A stretch of 64,000 nt of DNA from Trinickia acidisoli. GTDB lineage: Bacteria > Pseudomonadota > Gammaproteobacteria > Burkholderiales > Burkholderiaceae. The DNA lies in assembly GCF_017315725.1 (NCBI RefSeq), contig NZ_JAFLRG010000001.1, positions 2,480,001 to 2,544,000 on the forward strand, written 5' to 3'. Made by a program: the position numbers and the translations under genes. The notes under the pieces were generated by a model. It was not told where the DNA came from. It searched no databases and was given only the letters and a program-made list of their open reading frames with translations. Shown in pieces: positions 43,058 through 52,452 of this stretch (position 1 is the stretch's first letter; every line of letters begins with the position of its first letter).

Positions 43058-45622
43058 ATGGCATGGCTCGTCGTGGCGCTCGCCGTCGCGGGTGCGATCT
43101 TGATCTTCAACGAAGCCGCCGCGCTCTGGTGGCTCGTTACGCTTTGCGTATGGATCGGGCTCGCGTCGCTGACCGATGCGGCCGGCTTCGCCGGTTCGCT
43201 CGTGCTCGGTATCGTGCTCATCGTGCCGGCATTGATCGTCACGCTCACGCCGTTGCGTCGCGCGCTCGTCAGCAAACGCGTGTTGACGCTCTTTCGCCGA
43301 GCGTTGCCGGACATGTCGCCCACCGAACGCGACGCCATCGAAGCGGGCACCGTCTGGTGGGACGCCGAGCTCTTTACCGGTCGGCCCGATTGGGATGCTT
43401 TGCTCGCGCATGGGCCACCCGTGCTGACCGACGAGGAACGCGCGTTCGTCGATAACGAGTGTGCGAAGCTGGCCGACCTCGCGAACGATTGGGAGACGAC
43501 CGCGCGTTGGCAAGATCTGTCGCCGCAAGCCTGGCAATACATCAAGCAGCAAGGCTTTCTCGGCATGATCATCGACAAGCGCAACGGCGGCAAAGGGTTC
43601 AGCGCCTACGCACATTCGCAGGTCGTCATGAAGCTCGCGTCGCGGTGCTCGGCTGCAGCCGTGTCCGTCATGGTGCCCAATTCGCTCGGTCCCGCCGAAT
43701 TGTTGCTGCATTACGGCACCGACGCGCAAAAGGCGAACTATCTGCCTCGTCTCGCGCACGGCGAAGAAATTCCTTGTTTCGCGTTGACGAGCCCCTATGC
43801 CGGTTCGGATGCGGCCGCGCTTCCCGACATCGGCATCGTCTGCAAAGGCAGCTATGAGGGCCGTGAGACGTTGGGCTTTCGCGTGACGTGGGATAAGCGC
43901 TATATCACGCTGGGGCCGATCGCCACCGTGCTCGGTCTCGCGTTTCGCGTGCACGATCCCGATCACTTGCTCGGTACCGATGACGAGCCCGGCATCACAT
44001 GCGCGTTGATCCCGACCTCGCACCCCGGCGTATCGATCGGCCGCCGCCATTGGCCGCTCAATGCCGTCTTTCAGAACGGTCCGAATTCGGGCAAGGACGT
44101 CTTCATTCCCATCGATTGGGTCATCGGCGGCCCCGCGCAAGTCGGCAACGGCTGGCGCATGTTGATGGAATGTCTCGCGGCCGGCCGCGCGATTTCGTTA
44201 CCGTCGGCTGGAGTGGGCACGGCGAAACTCGCCGTGCGCGGCACGAGCGCCTATGCGGCACTACGCCGGCAGTTCAAGACGCCGATCGGCAAGTTCGAAG
44301 GCATCCATGAAGCGCTCGGCCGCATGGGCGGCAACCTCTATGTGATCGACGCGATGCGGCGGTTTTGCGCGCAGGCCGTCGATCTCGGTGAGAAGCCCGC
44401 CGTGCTCTCGGCCATCGCCAAATATCACGTGACGGAGCGCTCGCGCCGCATCGTCAACGATGCCATGGACGTCGCCGGCGGTAAGGGTATCTGTCTCGGA
44501 CCTTCGAATTTTCTGGCGCGCGCCTACCAGCAGTTGCCGATTTCGATCACGGTGGAAGGCGCGAACATTCTCACACGCTCGCTCATCATCTTCGGGCAAG
44601 GATCGATTCGGTGCCATCCGTATCTGCTCAAGGAAATGACGGCCGCGCGCGATGACGACGATGAGCGCGCGCTGATCGCGTTCGACCATGCCCTCTTTCG
44701 TCACGCCGCGTTTCTCGCCTCGAACGTAGTGCGCAGCGTCGTGCACGGTATGACGTGCGGTGCACTGATCAAGAAACCCGGTGGGGCCAGCCCGGTTCTA
44801 GCCGGCTATTACCGCGCCGTCACGCGCTATTGCATCGCCTTCGCCTTCGTTGCCGACGTATCGATGCTGCTGCTCGGCGGCGCGCTGAAGCGGCGCGAGC
44901 GATTGTCCGCGCGTTTGGGCGACGTGCTCTCGCAGCTCGTGCTGATGTCGGCCACGCTCAAGCGCTTCGAAGACGAAGGGGCGCATGCCGAAGACCTCCC
45001 ATTCGTGCGCTGGGGCGTCAAGGATGCAATGTTCGCGGCCGAGCAAGCATTCGAAGGGCTCTTCGCGAACTTTCCGAACCGGTTTGCCGCCACGATCATG
45101 CGTGCCCTCGCCTTTCCGTTCGGCTTGCGTCGGCGCCCGCCTTCCGATGCGCTCGTCAGCACGATTGCATTGCTGATTCAAACACCGTGCGACGCACGCG
45201 CGCGGCTACTCGCCGATTCGCACGTGCCGGCGCAGGCCGAAGCGGACGATCCGATCGCCTGCGGCGAGCGTCTGCTCGAGCTGTGTCAGCACGTGGCCGA
45301 GATCGAAGCGAAGCTGCACGACGCGGTGCGCTCGCGGCGCGCCGTGCCGATGCCGCAAAGTCTCGCAGCGCTGCCCGGCTGGGCGCTGATGGCCGAAGAA
45401 CGGGGCTGGATCGACAACCGCGAACGCGAGTTGCTCGAGCGCTTTGCCCGCGACGGCGCGGTGCTCGTCCGAGTCGATGACTTTCCGGCCGATTTCGACC
45501 ATTCGGCAGCCTCGCAGGTTCGACCGGACGACGCCGCACCGCAGGCGGCGCGCAGCGACGGCGAAGGATCGGCGGGGGTCTCGACATCCGCCGATCTTTC
45601 GATCAACGTTGATCGACATTGA
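43058..45622 (+). CDS. fadE: FadE-type acyl-CoA dehydrogenase
   Basis: An 854-residue acyl-CoA dehydrogenase of the large FadE class, catalysing the first oxidation of fatty-acid beta-oxidation with FAD. Two N-terminal membrane segments (residues 3-60) are typical of FadE. The flavoprotein core includes CFALTSPYAGSDAAALPDIG, GNGWRMLMECLAAGRAISLP and MDVAGGKGICLGPSNFLARA. The C-terminal DUF1974-like domain covers the last 250 residues, with an extra Ala/Asp-rich tail. RBS GGAAAGGAACG precedes the ATG. It lies between tetR and fadD. Confidence 0.95.
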   Translation: MAWLVVALAVAGAILIFNEAAALWWLVTLCVWIGLASLTDAAGFAGSLVLGIVLIVPALIVTLTPLRRALVSKRVLTLFRRALPDMSPTERDAIEAGTVWWDAELFTGRPDWDALLAHGPPVLTDEERAFVDNECAKLADLANDWETTARWQDLSPQAWQYIKQQGFLGMIIDKRNGGKGFSAYAHSQVVMKLASRCSAAAVSVMVPNSLGPAELLLHYGTDAQKANYLPRLAHGEEIPCFALTSPYAGSDAAALPDIGIVCKGSYEGRETLGFRVTWDKRYITLGPIATVLGLAFRVHDPDHLLGTDDEPGITCALIPTSHPGVSIGRRHWPLNAVFQNGPNSGKDVFIPIDWVIGGPAQVGNGWRMLMECLAAGRAISLPSAGVGTAKLAVRGTSAYAALRRQFKTPIGKFEGIHEALGRMGGNLYVIDAMRRFCAQAVDLGEKPAVLSAIAKYHVTERSRRIVNDAMDVAGGKGICLGPSNFLARAYQQLPISITVEGANILTRSLIIFGQGSIRCHPYLLKEMTAARDDDDERALIAFDHALFRHAAFLASNVVRSVVHGMTCGALIKKPGGASPVLAGYYRAVTRYCIAFAFVADVSMLLLGGALKRRERLSARLGDVLSQLVLMSATLKRFEDEGAHAEDLPFVRWGVKDAMFAAEQAFEGLFANFPNRFAATIMRALAFPFGLRRRPPSDALVSTIALLIQTPCDARARLLADSHVPAQAEADDPIACGERLLELCQHVAEIEAKLHDAVRSRRAVPMPQSLAALPGWALMAEERGWIDNRERELLERFARDGAVLVRVDDFPADFDHSAASQVRPDDAAPQAARSDGEGSAGVSTSADLSINVDRH

Positions 45623-45706
45623 GCGATTCGGTCGACATCGACATCGTTGCATCGTCGATATGACGCATTGATTGCTACGGCGAAGACAACTCAGGGAGAA
45701 GACGAC

Positions 45707-47575
45707 ATGGATCAACCCATCACCCCACAGGGGGCGCCCGATGCCTTAGGCCCCGTAAGCCCCGCCGGGGACGAACGCCCGGCGCCGCTCGACGCGCCCA
45801 ATACCGACGGCATTTGGTACGCCTCGTATCCGAACGGCGTACCTCGCGAAATCGACGTCGCGCAGTATCAATCGGTCGTCCATTTCTTCGACGACTGCAC
45901 GTCGCGCTTCCGCGGCCGGACGGCCTTCGTCAGCGTCGGCTCGGACATGTCGTACGACACGCTCGCGCGCAAAGCGAAGGCGTTCGCGGCCTATCTGCAA
46001 AGCGTCGGTATCAAACGCGGCGATCGCGTCGCGATCATGCTACCCAATACGTTTCAATATCCGGTTTCGTTGTTCGGCGTCCTCAAAGCCGGCGCCGTCG
46101 TCGTCAACGTCAACCCGCTCTACACGCCGCGCGAACTCGCGCATCAATTGAAAGACAGCGGCGCGACGGCAATCGTCGTATTCGAGAACTTCGCCAAGAC
46201 GCTCGAAGAGGCGCTACCGGGCACCGCGGTGGAGCACATCGTCGTCACGGCGCTCGGCGACCTGCTCACCGATGGACTCAATGCCAAGGGGCGTCTACTC
46301 AACTTCGTCGTCAAGCGCGTACAAAAGATGGTGCCGTCCTATCGGCTGCCCAACGCGGTACGGATGCGCCGGGCCCTTGCGTTGGGTGCGAAGTCGCCCC
46401 TCGCACCGACGATCCTCTCGCACGACGAGATCGCCTTTCTGCAGTACACGGGCGGCACGACCGGCGTCGCCAAGGGCGCGATGCTCACGCATCGGAACAT
46501 CATCGCCAATCTGCTGCAGGCGAAGGCATGGGCCGAGAGCCAATTGGGCGGAGACGTCGAGACAGTGCTCACCCCGTTGCCGCTTTACCACATCCTCTCG
46601 CTCACCGTGAGCGCGCTGATTTTCCTCGGCCTGGGCGGGCGCAACATTTTGATCGCCAATCCGCGCGACACGAAGCGCGTCATGCACGTTCTGCGCCATC
46701 AAACGTTCACGAGCATTCTTGCGATCAATACGCTCTACAAGGCATTTCTCGGCAATGAGGAATTCTGCAAGCGCGATTTCTCGAACCTGAAGCTCGCGAT
46801 GGCGGGCGGGATGGCAACCCAGCGCACCGTCGCCGAGCGCTTCAAGGCCGTCACGGGTAAGCCGATCGTCGAAGGATACGGACTCACCGAATGCTCGCCG
46901 ATCGTCACGTTGACGCCCATCGACTTGCAGCATCTGCGCGAATTCGACGGTTCGGTCGGACTGCCCGCGCCGTCGACGATCGTGCGCTTTCGCAAGGACG
47001 ACGGCAGTTGGGCCAACGTCGGCGAAGCGGGCGAATTGTGCGTCAAGGGCCCGCAGGTCATGAAGGGCTACTGGATGCGGCCCGACGAGACAGCCACGGT
47101 ACTCGACGAGCAAGGCTGGCTCGCGACGGGCGATATCGGCATCATGAATTCGGCCGGGTTCGTCAAGCTCATCGATCGGAAGAAGGACATGATTCTCGTG
47201 TCGGGCTTCAACGTCTATCCGAGCGAAATCGAGGACGTCATCGCGATGCATCCGAGCGTGCGCGAGGTGGCGGCTATCGGCGTCCCCGACGACGAGCAGG
47301 GCGAGCGCGTGAAGGTGTTCATCGTGCCGCGCGAGCCAGGGCTCACGCGCGACGAAATCCTTCAGCATTGCCGTCAGCATCTAACGGGCTACAAGGTGCC
47401 GAAGCTGATCGAGTTTCGCGATGAACTGCCGCAAACGAACGTGGGCAAAATCTTGCGCCGGGCGCTGCGCGACGAAGAACTCGCGAAGCTCGGTGCACTG
47501 CGCAATGCTGCCGGCACCGCGGCAGCGGCAATGGCAGCAGCCGGCCGCGACGGTAACCGCCCTGCCGCTCACTAG
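45707..47575 (+). CDS. fadD: Long-chain fatty-acid-CoA ligase
   Basis: A 622-residue ANL-superfamily enzyme that activates fatty acids with ATP and CoA. ATG 45707 has GGGAGAAG upstream; the 45647 start is rejected. Adenylation motifs: P-loop YTGGTTGVAKGAMLTHRNII, GYGLTECSPIVTLTP (A5), WLATGDIGIMNSAGFVKLID with RKKDMILVSGFNVYPSEIED, the FadD signature, and catalytic Lys in QTNVGKILRRALR. The C-terminal 30 residues are an Ala-rich extra. It feeds FadE encoded just upstream. Its stop overlaps the convergent stop of the next gene. Confidence 0.96.
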   Translation: MDQPITPQGAPDALGPVSPAGDERPAPLDAPNTDGIWYASYPNGVPREIDVAQYQSVVHFFDDCTSRFRGRTAFVSVGSDMSYDTLARKAKAFAAYLQSVGIKRGDRVAIMLPNTFQYPVSLFGVLKAGAVVVNVNPLYTPRELAHQLKDSGATAIVVFENFAKTLEEALPGTAVEHIVVTALGDLLTDGLNAKGRLLNFVVKRVQKMVPSYRLPNAVRMRRALALGAKSPLAPTILSHDEIAFLQYTGGTTGVAKGAMLTHRNIIANLLQAKAWAESQLGGDVETVLTPLPLYHILSLTVSALIFLGLGGRNILIANPRDTKRVMHVLRHQTFTSILAINTLYKAFLGNEEFCKRDFSNLKLAMAGGMATQRTVAERFKAVTGKPIVEGYGLTECSPIVTLTPIDLQHLREFDGSVGLPAPSTIVRFRKDDGSWANVGEAGELCVKGPQVMKGYWMRPDETATVLDEQGWLATGDIGIMNSAGFVKLIDRKKDMILVSGFNVYPSEIEDVIAMHPSVREVAAIGVPDDEQGERVKVFIVPREPGLTRDEILQHCRQHLTGYKVPKLIEFRDELPQTNVGKILRRALRDEELAKLGALRNAAGTAAAAMAAAGRDGNRPAAH

Positions 47576-48069
47576 CCCGCATGCCGGTGCGTGCCAGCGC
47601 CCCGAGAGACGTTTGCTTCGCGCGCCGGCAAGGCGGCATCGATCGCGAATGCGATCGCCCGTCCCCTCATGAGACGTCCATCAGTGCGCGAGCCGATCGT
47701 CATCGAACGAAAGGCGCGGCCATCTGCCATCGAACAGTTTCGGAGAACGAAACAATCCGACGGACGCAGCGCACCCTTTATCGCTCCTGGCCAACCACGC
47801 AATTGCTCGTGCCACACGGTGCCGACGTCGTTGCCGACTTCGACGCCCACCTCGATGCGACGCGCACCCACCTCGCCTAGAACGGCCGCCACCTCGCGGC
47901 CGTAATCGATGCGGCGACCACGGCCGTAATCACTCCCGTGAAACAGCGTCGAATCGACGAGCAAGAGGGCCGGCGAATCGATTAGGACACCGTAACAATC
48001 GAACCACGGCATCGCGCACCCCATCGCGGCAACCCCTAGGCTCACGGTCATGAACGTGCGTCGGTCCAT
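47572..48069 (-). CDS. Unrecognised small exported protein with Tat-like signal
   Basis: I do not recognise a family. The 165-residue protein starts MDRRTFMTVSLGVAAMGCAM, a twin-arginine-like signal (RRTFM plus a hydrophobic stretch). The mature part has LLVDSTLFHGSDYGRGRRID and WPGAIKGALRPSDCFVLRNC, with several Cys and Asp residues. ATG 48069 has GGAGA upstream; the longer frame to 48828 is antisense shadow of the oxidase. It lies 50 bases downstream of the flavoprotein oxidase, and being Tat-exported it could be an associated folded periplasmic protein. Function is unknown. Confidence 0.7.
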   Translation of the reverse strand: MDRRTFMTVSLGVAAMGCAMPWFDCYGVLIDSPALLLVDSTLFHGSDYGRGRRIDYGREVAAVLGEVGARRIEVGVEVGNDVGTVWHEQLRGWPGAIKGALRPSDCFVLRNCSMADGRAFRSMTIGSRTDGRLMRGRAIAFAIDAALPAREANVSRGAGTHRHAG

Positions 48070-48119
48070 CGTCGATCTCCGTGCCGGACGGCATGTCCTC
48101 GAATAGTGTCCTAGCGTCC

Positions 48120-49700
48120 TCAAATATCGCCGCGCCTGCCGCGCCAGACACGCGGCCAAACACCCGATTTGCCCGGTGCGAGAATGCCGTCGGGATCGAG
48201 CGCGTCTTTGATCGTCTCGGACATCCGCAGTAGCACACCGTCGTTGAAGTCGTATTGCGAAGCAGCGAAATCCATCGTCGCCAGATGCGTGCGGTACACA
48301 CCGTAACCCTCCGAACGCGCATCGCTCATCAAGACGCGCTGCAAATCGGCCGCCGCATCCGTTTGCTTGGGGTCGGTGCGATCGAAGATCGTGGCGACGA
48401 TGTGATGCAGATGTCGCTCGCCGGCCGTGAAGCCGCCGTAATAATCGAAGCCGTATTCGGCAAGACGCGCCTTCGCGACCGAGTATTGGCGCATTGCATC
48501 GCCCCCTTTGAACGGACAGATAGGGGAGAAATCGACGTGTGCCCCAGTCCCGCCGCGCCAGTCGAGCATGCGAAACGCGCTCATTGCGGGAATGCCGGCC
48601 ATATTGCCTTCGCCGCCCCCCGCCGGCTCGGTATGGGGCCCATAGCGATTCGCTTCGATTCTCGCGCCGGGCAACCGGGCAAACGCGCGCCGGGCAATGG
48701 CAAAGCGCGCCTCGACGAGATTGGGTTCGCCATAAATGGCGAAGTGCACGTTCCAGCGCCCGATATCGAGCCGCGCGACGATCTCGTCGACGACGGAGTC
48801 GGGCAGCGGCCCCGCGCCGTCGTACCAATCGCTGCGTGCCGATACGCCGGCCGCATGGCGTATCGCGCCTTCGATAACGGCGTGATTACGAATTGTTTCA
48901 TCGAGCTTGAGCGGCCTGAGCGTTTCGACGGCCGCGTCCAAATCCCCTTCGCGCGGCAGCTTTACGTGCGCAATCAGATAGGCGTCAGGCCGCGGCATCA
49001 GCCATAGGCCCATCTTCGTCACGATGCCGAAATTCGATTGCATGAACATCGTGTCGTAGGACGGCCCGAACCCGGCCTTATAGAGCTGCCAGGCGCGCCC
49101 GATCTCGATCGCACCCATGCCCGTGCGCACGAGCTCTCCGCTCGCGAGCATGACCTCCATACCGCACTGGTGCGCCGCGTGATCGCCGTAGGCCGTGTAG
49201 CCGAACCCGCGCTCGAGCGTGTTGCCGATCACACTGCCCCACCCCGCCGCGGCCGGGTCGATCCATAGATGCGAGTCGCGGCCGCGCAAGTACGAATAAA
49301 GGTCGAAATAGGTCACGCCTGGTTCCACGAGTGCGTACGCCAAGGTCTCGTCGACTTCCAAGATCCGATTCATGCGCCGCAAATCGAGCACGACCGAGCC
49401 CGTCAAGCGCGGTGCCCCGCCACCGTAGGCGAAGTTCCGGCCCGTCGAAACGGGCCACAGCGGCAGCCGGTAGGCGCGCGCGATCGCCAGCACTTCGCGG
49501 ATTTCGTCGGCAGATCCGGGCAGTACGACCGCGGAAGCGGCAAAAGCGCGCGCCATCGGCTGAGGCGTGAAAGGATCGGCGTAATCGCTCAAGCGATCAG
49601 CCGACGTCTGCACGTTCGGTGCTCCGACGATCGAAGTCAGTTCACGCAACGCCTGCGAAAAGCGGGCATCGGACAAGTTCGGGGGGCGCACGTTCGTCAT
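48120..49700 (-). CDS. VAO-family FAD-linked oxidase (4-cresol/vanillyl-alcohol oxidase type)
   Basis: A 526-residue flavoprotein similar throughout to the PchF flavoprotein subunit of 4-cresol dehydrogenase and to vanillyl-alcohol oxidase. Its FAD domain has LWPVSTGRNFAYGGGAPRLT, MNRILEVDETLAYALVEPGV and GNTLERGFGYTAYGDHAAHQ with CGMEVMLASGELVRTGMG; the cap domain has SAFRMLDWRGGTGAHVDFSP and the C-terminus DPDGILAPGKSG. It would oxidise a para-substituted phenolic or related alcohol. ATG 49700 is chosen by comparison with the family; the frame opens at 49775. No cytochrome partner is adjacent; instead a small Tat-type protein follows. Confidence 0.9.
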   Translation of the reverse strand: MTNVRPPNLSDARFSQALRELTSIVGAPNVQTSADRLSDYADPFTPQPMARAFAASAVVLPGSADEIREVLAIARAYRLPLWPVSTGRNFAYGGGAPRLTGSVVLDLRRMNRILEVDETLAYALVEPGVTYFDLYSYLRGRDSHLWIDPAAAGWGSVIGNTLERGFGYTAYGDHAAHQCGMEVMLASGELVRTGMGAIEIGRAWQLYKAGFGPSYDTMFMQSNFGIVTKMGLWLMPRPDAYLIAHVKLPREGDLDAAVETLRPLKLDETIRNHAVIEGAIRHAAGVSARSDWYDGAGPLPDSVVDEIVARLDIGRWNVHFAIYGEPNLVEARFAIARRAFARLPGARIEANRYGPHTEPAGGGEGNMAGIPAMSAFRMLDWRGGTGAHVDFSPICPFKGGDAMRQYSVAKARLAEYGFDYYGGFTAGERHLHHIVATIFDRTDPKQTDAAADLQRVLMSDARSEGYGVYRTHLATMDFAASQYDFNDGVLLRMSETIKDALDPDGILAPGKSGVWPRVWRGRRGDI

Positions 49701-50052
49701 TCGGTTGCCGTCCGCATGAGGTGAGACCGGCTTCACGGCGCGCGATTGACGCGATGCCGTTCGATTTTTCCTCATTCATGATAGACAGCGCGGCGGGCAT
49801 CAGGGAAACGTGCCCACCGCATACAACTTTTACGCCGCGAAGCGGACATTCCGGCGCCGGTGGGATATATCGCGCGCCGAGACAATGCAGAACATCGTCG
49901 AAAAACGACTTCGCGACGTTTGCGGGCAGTCGATCTCAGCCAAATCGTTACGCGCTTCGCGCACCCGGGGTAAAATCCCGCCAAATCGTGCGCGTAACGA
50001 AGTCGCGCAGCCGCCAACCAACCGTGGAGCAGCCCACGCTGCTGTCCTAGCA

Positions 50053-50532
50053 ATGCCGAATCCGTCCGAATCGCATCCGCAGAACGACTTCATGAACGCC
50101 GCTCGCAAAGAGCGCAAGCGTGTCGAGATCTATCTCGTTAACGGCATCCGCCTGACGGGCTGCATCGAATCGTTCGATCAATATCTCGTTATGCTGCGCA
50201 CGCCTGTCGGGCTGCAAGGGATTTACAAGCGCGCCATCTCGACGATCCAGCTCGACACAGGCACGCGCCCTGGCCCGCGCGGCCCGCGCACGGGCGGATA
50301 TGGCGAGCGGCATGGTTCGCGCGAAGGGTCGGGCCCGCGCGAATCGCGCGAGGGACGTGAGCCGCGCGAACCGCGTGAGCCGCGTGAGAATTACGGCGCG
50401 TCTTCGGCGCCCGAGCATCGTTCCTCGTCGGACGGCCCGGTTGTCGTGACGCGCCGGCGCCGCCCGTTCAGCACGCTGCAGAACAGCTCGCCTACCGATA
50501 CGAGCGGGCCGGAGCATAACGACGACGAGTAA
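50053..50532 (+). CDS. hfq: Hfq-like RNA chaperone with long Arg/Gly-rich tail (Hfq2 type)
   Basis: A 159-residue Sm-fold protein. The Hfq core runs from residue about 13 ([54 protein letters not shown]). The Sm2 motif reads YKRAIST where most Hfq have YKHAIST, so the conserved His is Arg. The C-terminal 85 residues are rich in Arg, Gly, Glu and Pro (many RGP, REPRE repeats), like the second, longer Hfq of Burkholderia. ATG 50053 lacks a good ribosome binding site; the frame is open from 49810. It regulates mRNAs with small RNAs if it behaves like its relatives. Confidence 0.9.
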   Translation: MPNPSESHPQNDFMNAARKERKRVEIYLVNGIRLTGCIESFDQYLVMLRTPVGLQGIYKRAISTIQLDTGTRPGPRGPRTGGYGERHGSREGSGPRESREGREPREPREPRENYGASSAPEHRSSSDGPVVVTRRRRPFSTLQNSSPTDTSGPEHNDDE

Positions 50533-50683
50533 ACGCGCGAGCGCCGTTGCTCGCCACACCGGCCGCAACGACGCAATCACGCCTTCTTGGATGCTTGGTC
50601 GCACGCGATTCTTGCAGATGCGCAAAGGCACTCGATCGCGAGGCATCGTCGGCGCGGTGCGCGCTTCGGATGCCCCGGCGGCA

Positions 50684-51469
50684 TCAATGTTTGCGACGAC
50701 GCTGATGCGTATGCGCGTGCGAACCCGGCAAGCCCTGGTCCGTCTCACGCTGCAACAGATGAATCTGTTGCTGCACCGAGTTCAACTGCTCCTGAGCGGC
50801 GAGCTTTTGTGTCTGCAACGCCGCGGCTTCCTCGCGCGCCTGCTTCTGGCGGCTTACCGCCAGCGCCTGCTGCTTATGCGCGACGTCTAAATCCGCTTGC
50901 AGGCGATCGGCGCGCGCTTGCGCCTTGGCGATCAGCTCGTCCGTATAGACCTTCTGGGCCGCGAGGATCGTACGGTTGATCTCGACGTCCGCCAACTGCG
51001 CGCTCCGACGCACGAAATCGCCGTAGACGGCTTCCGCGTAGTCTTCGTTCGTCGTCTTGATCACGCGCCAGAAATTCTTCTGCTGAAAGAGCACGACGTA
51101 GTACGTCATGTCCTTCCCATGCAGCAGCAAGCTCGCGCCGTAGGTGCCGTTGTATGCGGTGCGCAACTCCGAGAGTTCGGTGCCGTGCATCAGCCGTTGT
51201 AATTCGGCAACATCGCCTTGGCCATCCGTCGCTTCGTCTGCTGCCGGCGCCTGGTCCGGTGCCGTAACCGGCGTCGACAGTTGCGTCGAGGCGGGCGGCA
51301 CGGCGGCTACGACAGGGGCGGCAGGCGCCGAAGCAACCGTAACCGCCGGTGCAACGTTTGCGGCGCCGTCCGCAGCGGACTGCGCCGTGGCACAACCATT
51401 GATACCCAATCCCCCGATTGCGATAAGCGCTGCAAGCGCGGTCCCCCGCATACGCGAATAGTGGCTCAT
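50684..51469 (-). CDS. DUF2968-type lipoprotein with coiled coil
   Basis: A 261-residue envelope protein of the DUF2968 family, known mainly from Burkholderia. ATG 51469 has AGGAAAC upstream. A lipoprotein-type signal (IGGLGINGC) is followed by an Ala/Pro-rich linker, a folded domain with ELRTAYNGTYGASLLLHGKD, and a C-terminal coiled coil (AKAQARADRLQADLDVAHKQ, then AALQTQKLAAQEQLNSVQQQ). The end is His/Arg-rich. Function is unknown. Confidence 0.82.
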   Translation of the reverse strand: MSHYSRMRGTALAALIAIGGLGINGCATAQSAADGAANVAPAVTVASAPAAPVVAAVPPASTQLSTPVTAPDQAPAADEATDGQGDVAELQRLMHGTELSELRTAYNGTYGASLLLHGKDMTYYVVLFQQKNFWRVIKTTNEDYAEAVYGDFVRRSAQLADVEINRTILAAQKVYTDELIAKAQARADRLQADLDVAHKQQALAVSRQKQAREEAAALQTQKLAAQEQLNSVQQQIHLLQRETDQGLPGSHAHTHQRRRKH

Positions 51470-51807
51470 TGTCGTTTCCTGCGATATTAGTTCTACTTTT
51501 GAGACAGCTTGACTCAAGCGCGCCATTATCCCTCACTTTCTCGCGTTTCGGGCTCCTCATCGAATATCTGGTACTTCGGTTTTTCGCACAAGATCTCGCG
51601 GCGGATTCCGAGATCGTGTGCCGTGTCCCGCCTTGGTCAGGCGTCCGAGGCGAGTGCCCTCGTCACCCACCTGGCCGATTAGAGGTACCACTATTAAGTG
51701 AGTGGCGCGTTTCGCGCGTATCCTGCGCCGATCAATAGAAGACGCGACCGACCCGTTTCGCCACCGCGCATTTCGAACGACAGACGATTGACCAACAGGA
51801 GGAAAAC
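51470..51807. other. Divergent intergenic region
   Basis: This gap holds promoters for the divergent DUF2968 and DUF2147 genes but no supported gene. CAGGAGGAAAAC (51798-51808) is the ribosome binding site of the DUF2147 gene. No clear repeats were seen. Confidence 0.45.
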
Positions 51808-52317
51808 ATGACGCACTTCTCGCATCACGCCAAGACGAAGATATGGAGCGCCGTCAAATGCGCGGCGGTGGCGGGCGCACTGCTGACGGCCGCCGGCACG
51901 GCGTTCGCACAAGGCACCGACTCGCCGGTGGGTGTATGGCAGACGATCGACGACAATACGCATCAACCGAAAGCACTCGTGCAGATCGCGCAAAACGACG
52001 ACGGTACGTTAAGCGGCAAAGTCATCAAGGGGCTCGACCCGCACGACAAGCCGGGCAAGCTGTGCACGGCCTGCACCGACGAGCGCAAGGACAAACCGGT
52101 CCTCGGCATGACGATCATCAAAAGCATGAAGCACGATGGCGACAAGTGGGACGGCGGCAACATCCTCGACCCCGAGAACGGCAAGGTCTACAAGTGCAAC
52201 ATGCACCTCGAGGACGGCGGACAGAAACTCATCGTACGCGGCTACATCGGCTTTTCGCTGCTCGGCCGTTCGCAAACGTGGCTTCGGCAGGACGCAGCGG
52301 CGCAAGCGAAGAACTAA
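51808..52317 (+). CDS. DUF2147 periplasmic protein
   Basis: A 169-residue secreted protein. The signal peptide ends AFA-QG after about 36 residues. The mature part is the DUF2147 lipocalin-like fold: SPVGVWQTIDDNTHQPKALV, IAQNDDGTLSGKVIKGLDPH, CTACTDERKDKPVLGMTIIK, WDGGNILDPENGKVYKCNMH and a final IGFSLLGRSQTWLR, which is highly conserved in the family. CAGGAGGAA precedes the ATG. The role is unknown; family members are often stress- or membrane-related. Confidence 0.92.
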   Translation: MTHFSHHAKTKIWSAVKCAAVAGALLTAAGTAFAQGTDSPVGVWQTIDDNTHQPKALVQIAQNDDGTLSGKVIKGLDPHDKPGKLCTACTDERKDKPVLGMTIIKSMKHDGDKWDGGNILDPENGKVYKCNMHLEDGGQKLIVRGYIGFSLLGRSQTWLRQDAAAQAKN

Positions 52318-52452
52318 CACGATGCGCTGGGCCGGGAACACCGACCGGACGCGCCAATGCTCAAGCCGACAACGCATCGGTGGCCCGCGCAACGCCGTCG
52401 CGCGCGCAGCAGGATCTAGCGGATATGACGTGTGCCAGCCGTGCTGATTTCT

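Noticed and set aside
42611..44140. 509-codon minus-strand frame opposite tetR/fadE
   Set aside because: Antisense shadow of well-supported genes; no start signals or domains.
48070..48828. Upstream extension of the small Tat-type protein to 418 residues
   Set aside because: The added part is antisense to nothing new but lies within the oxidase gene in another frame, and the Tat signal starts at 48069.
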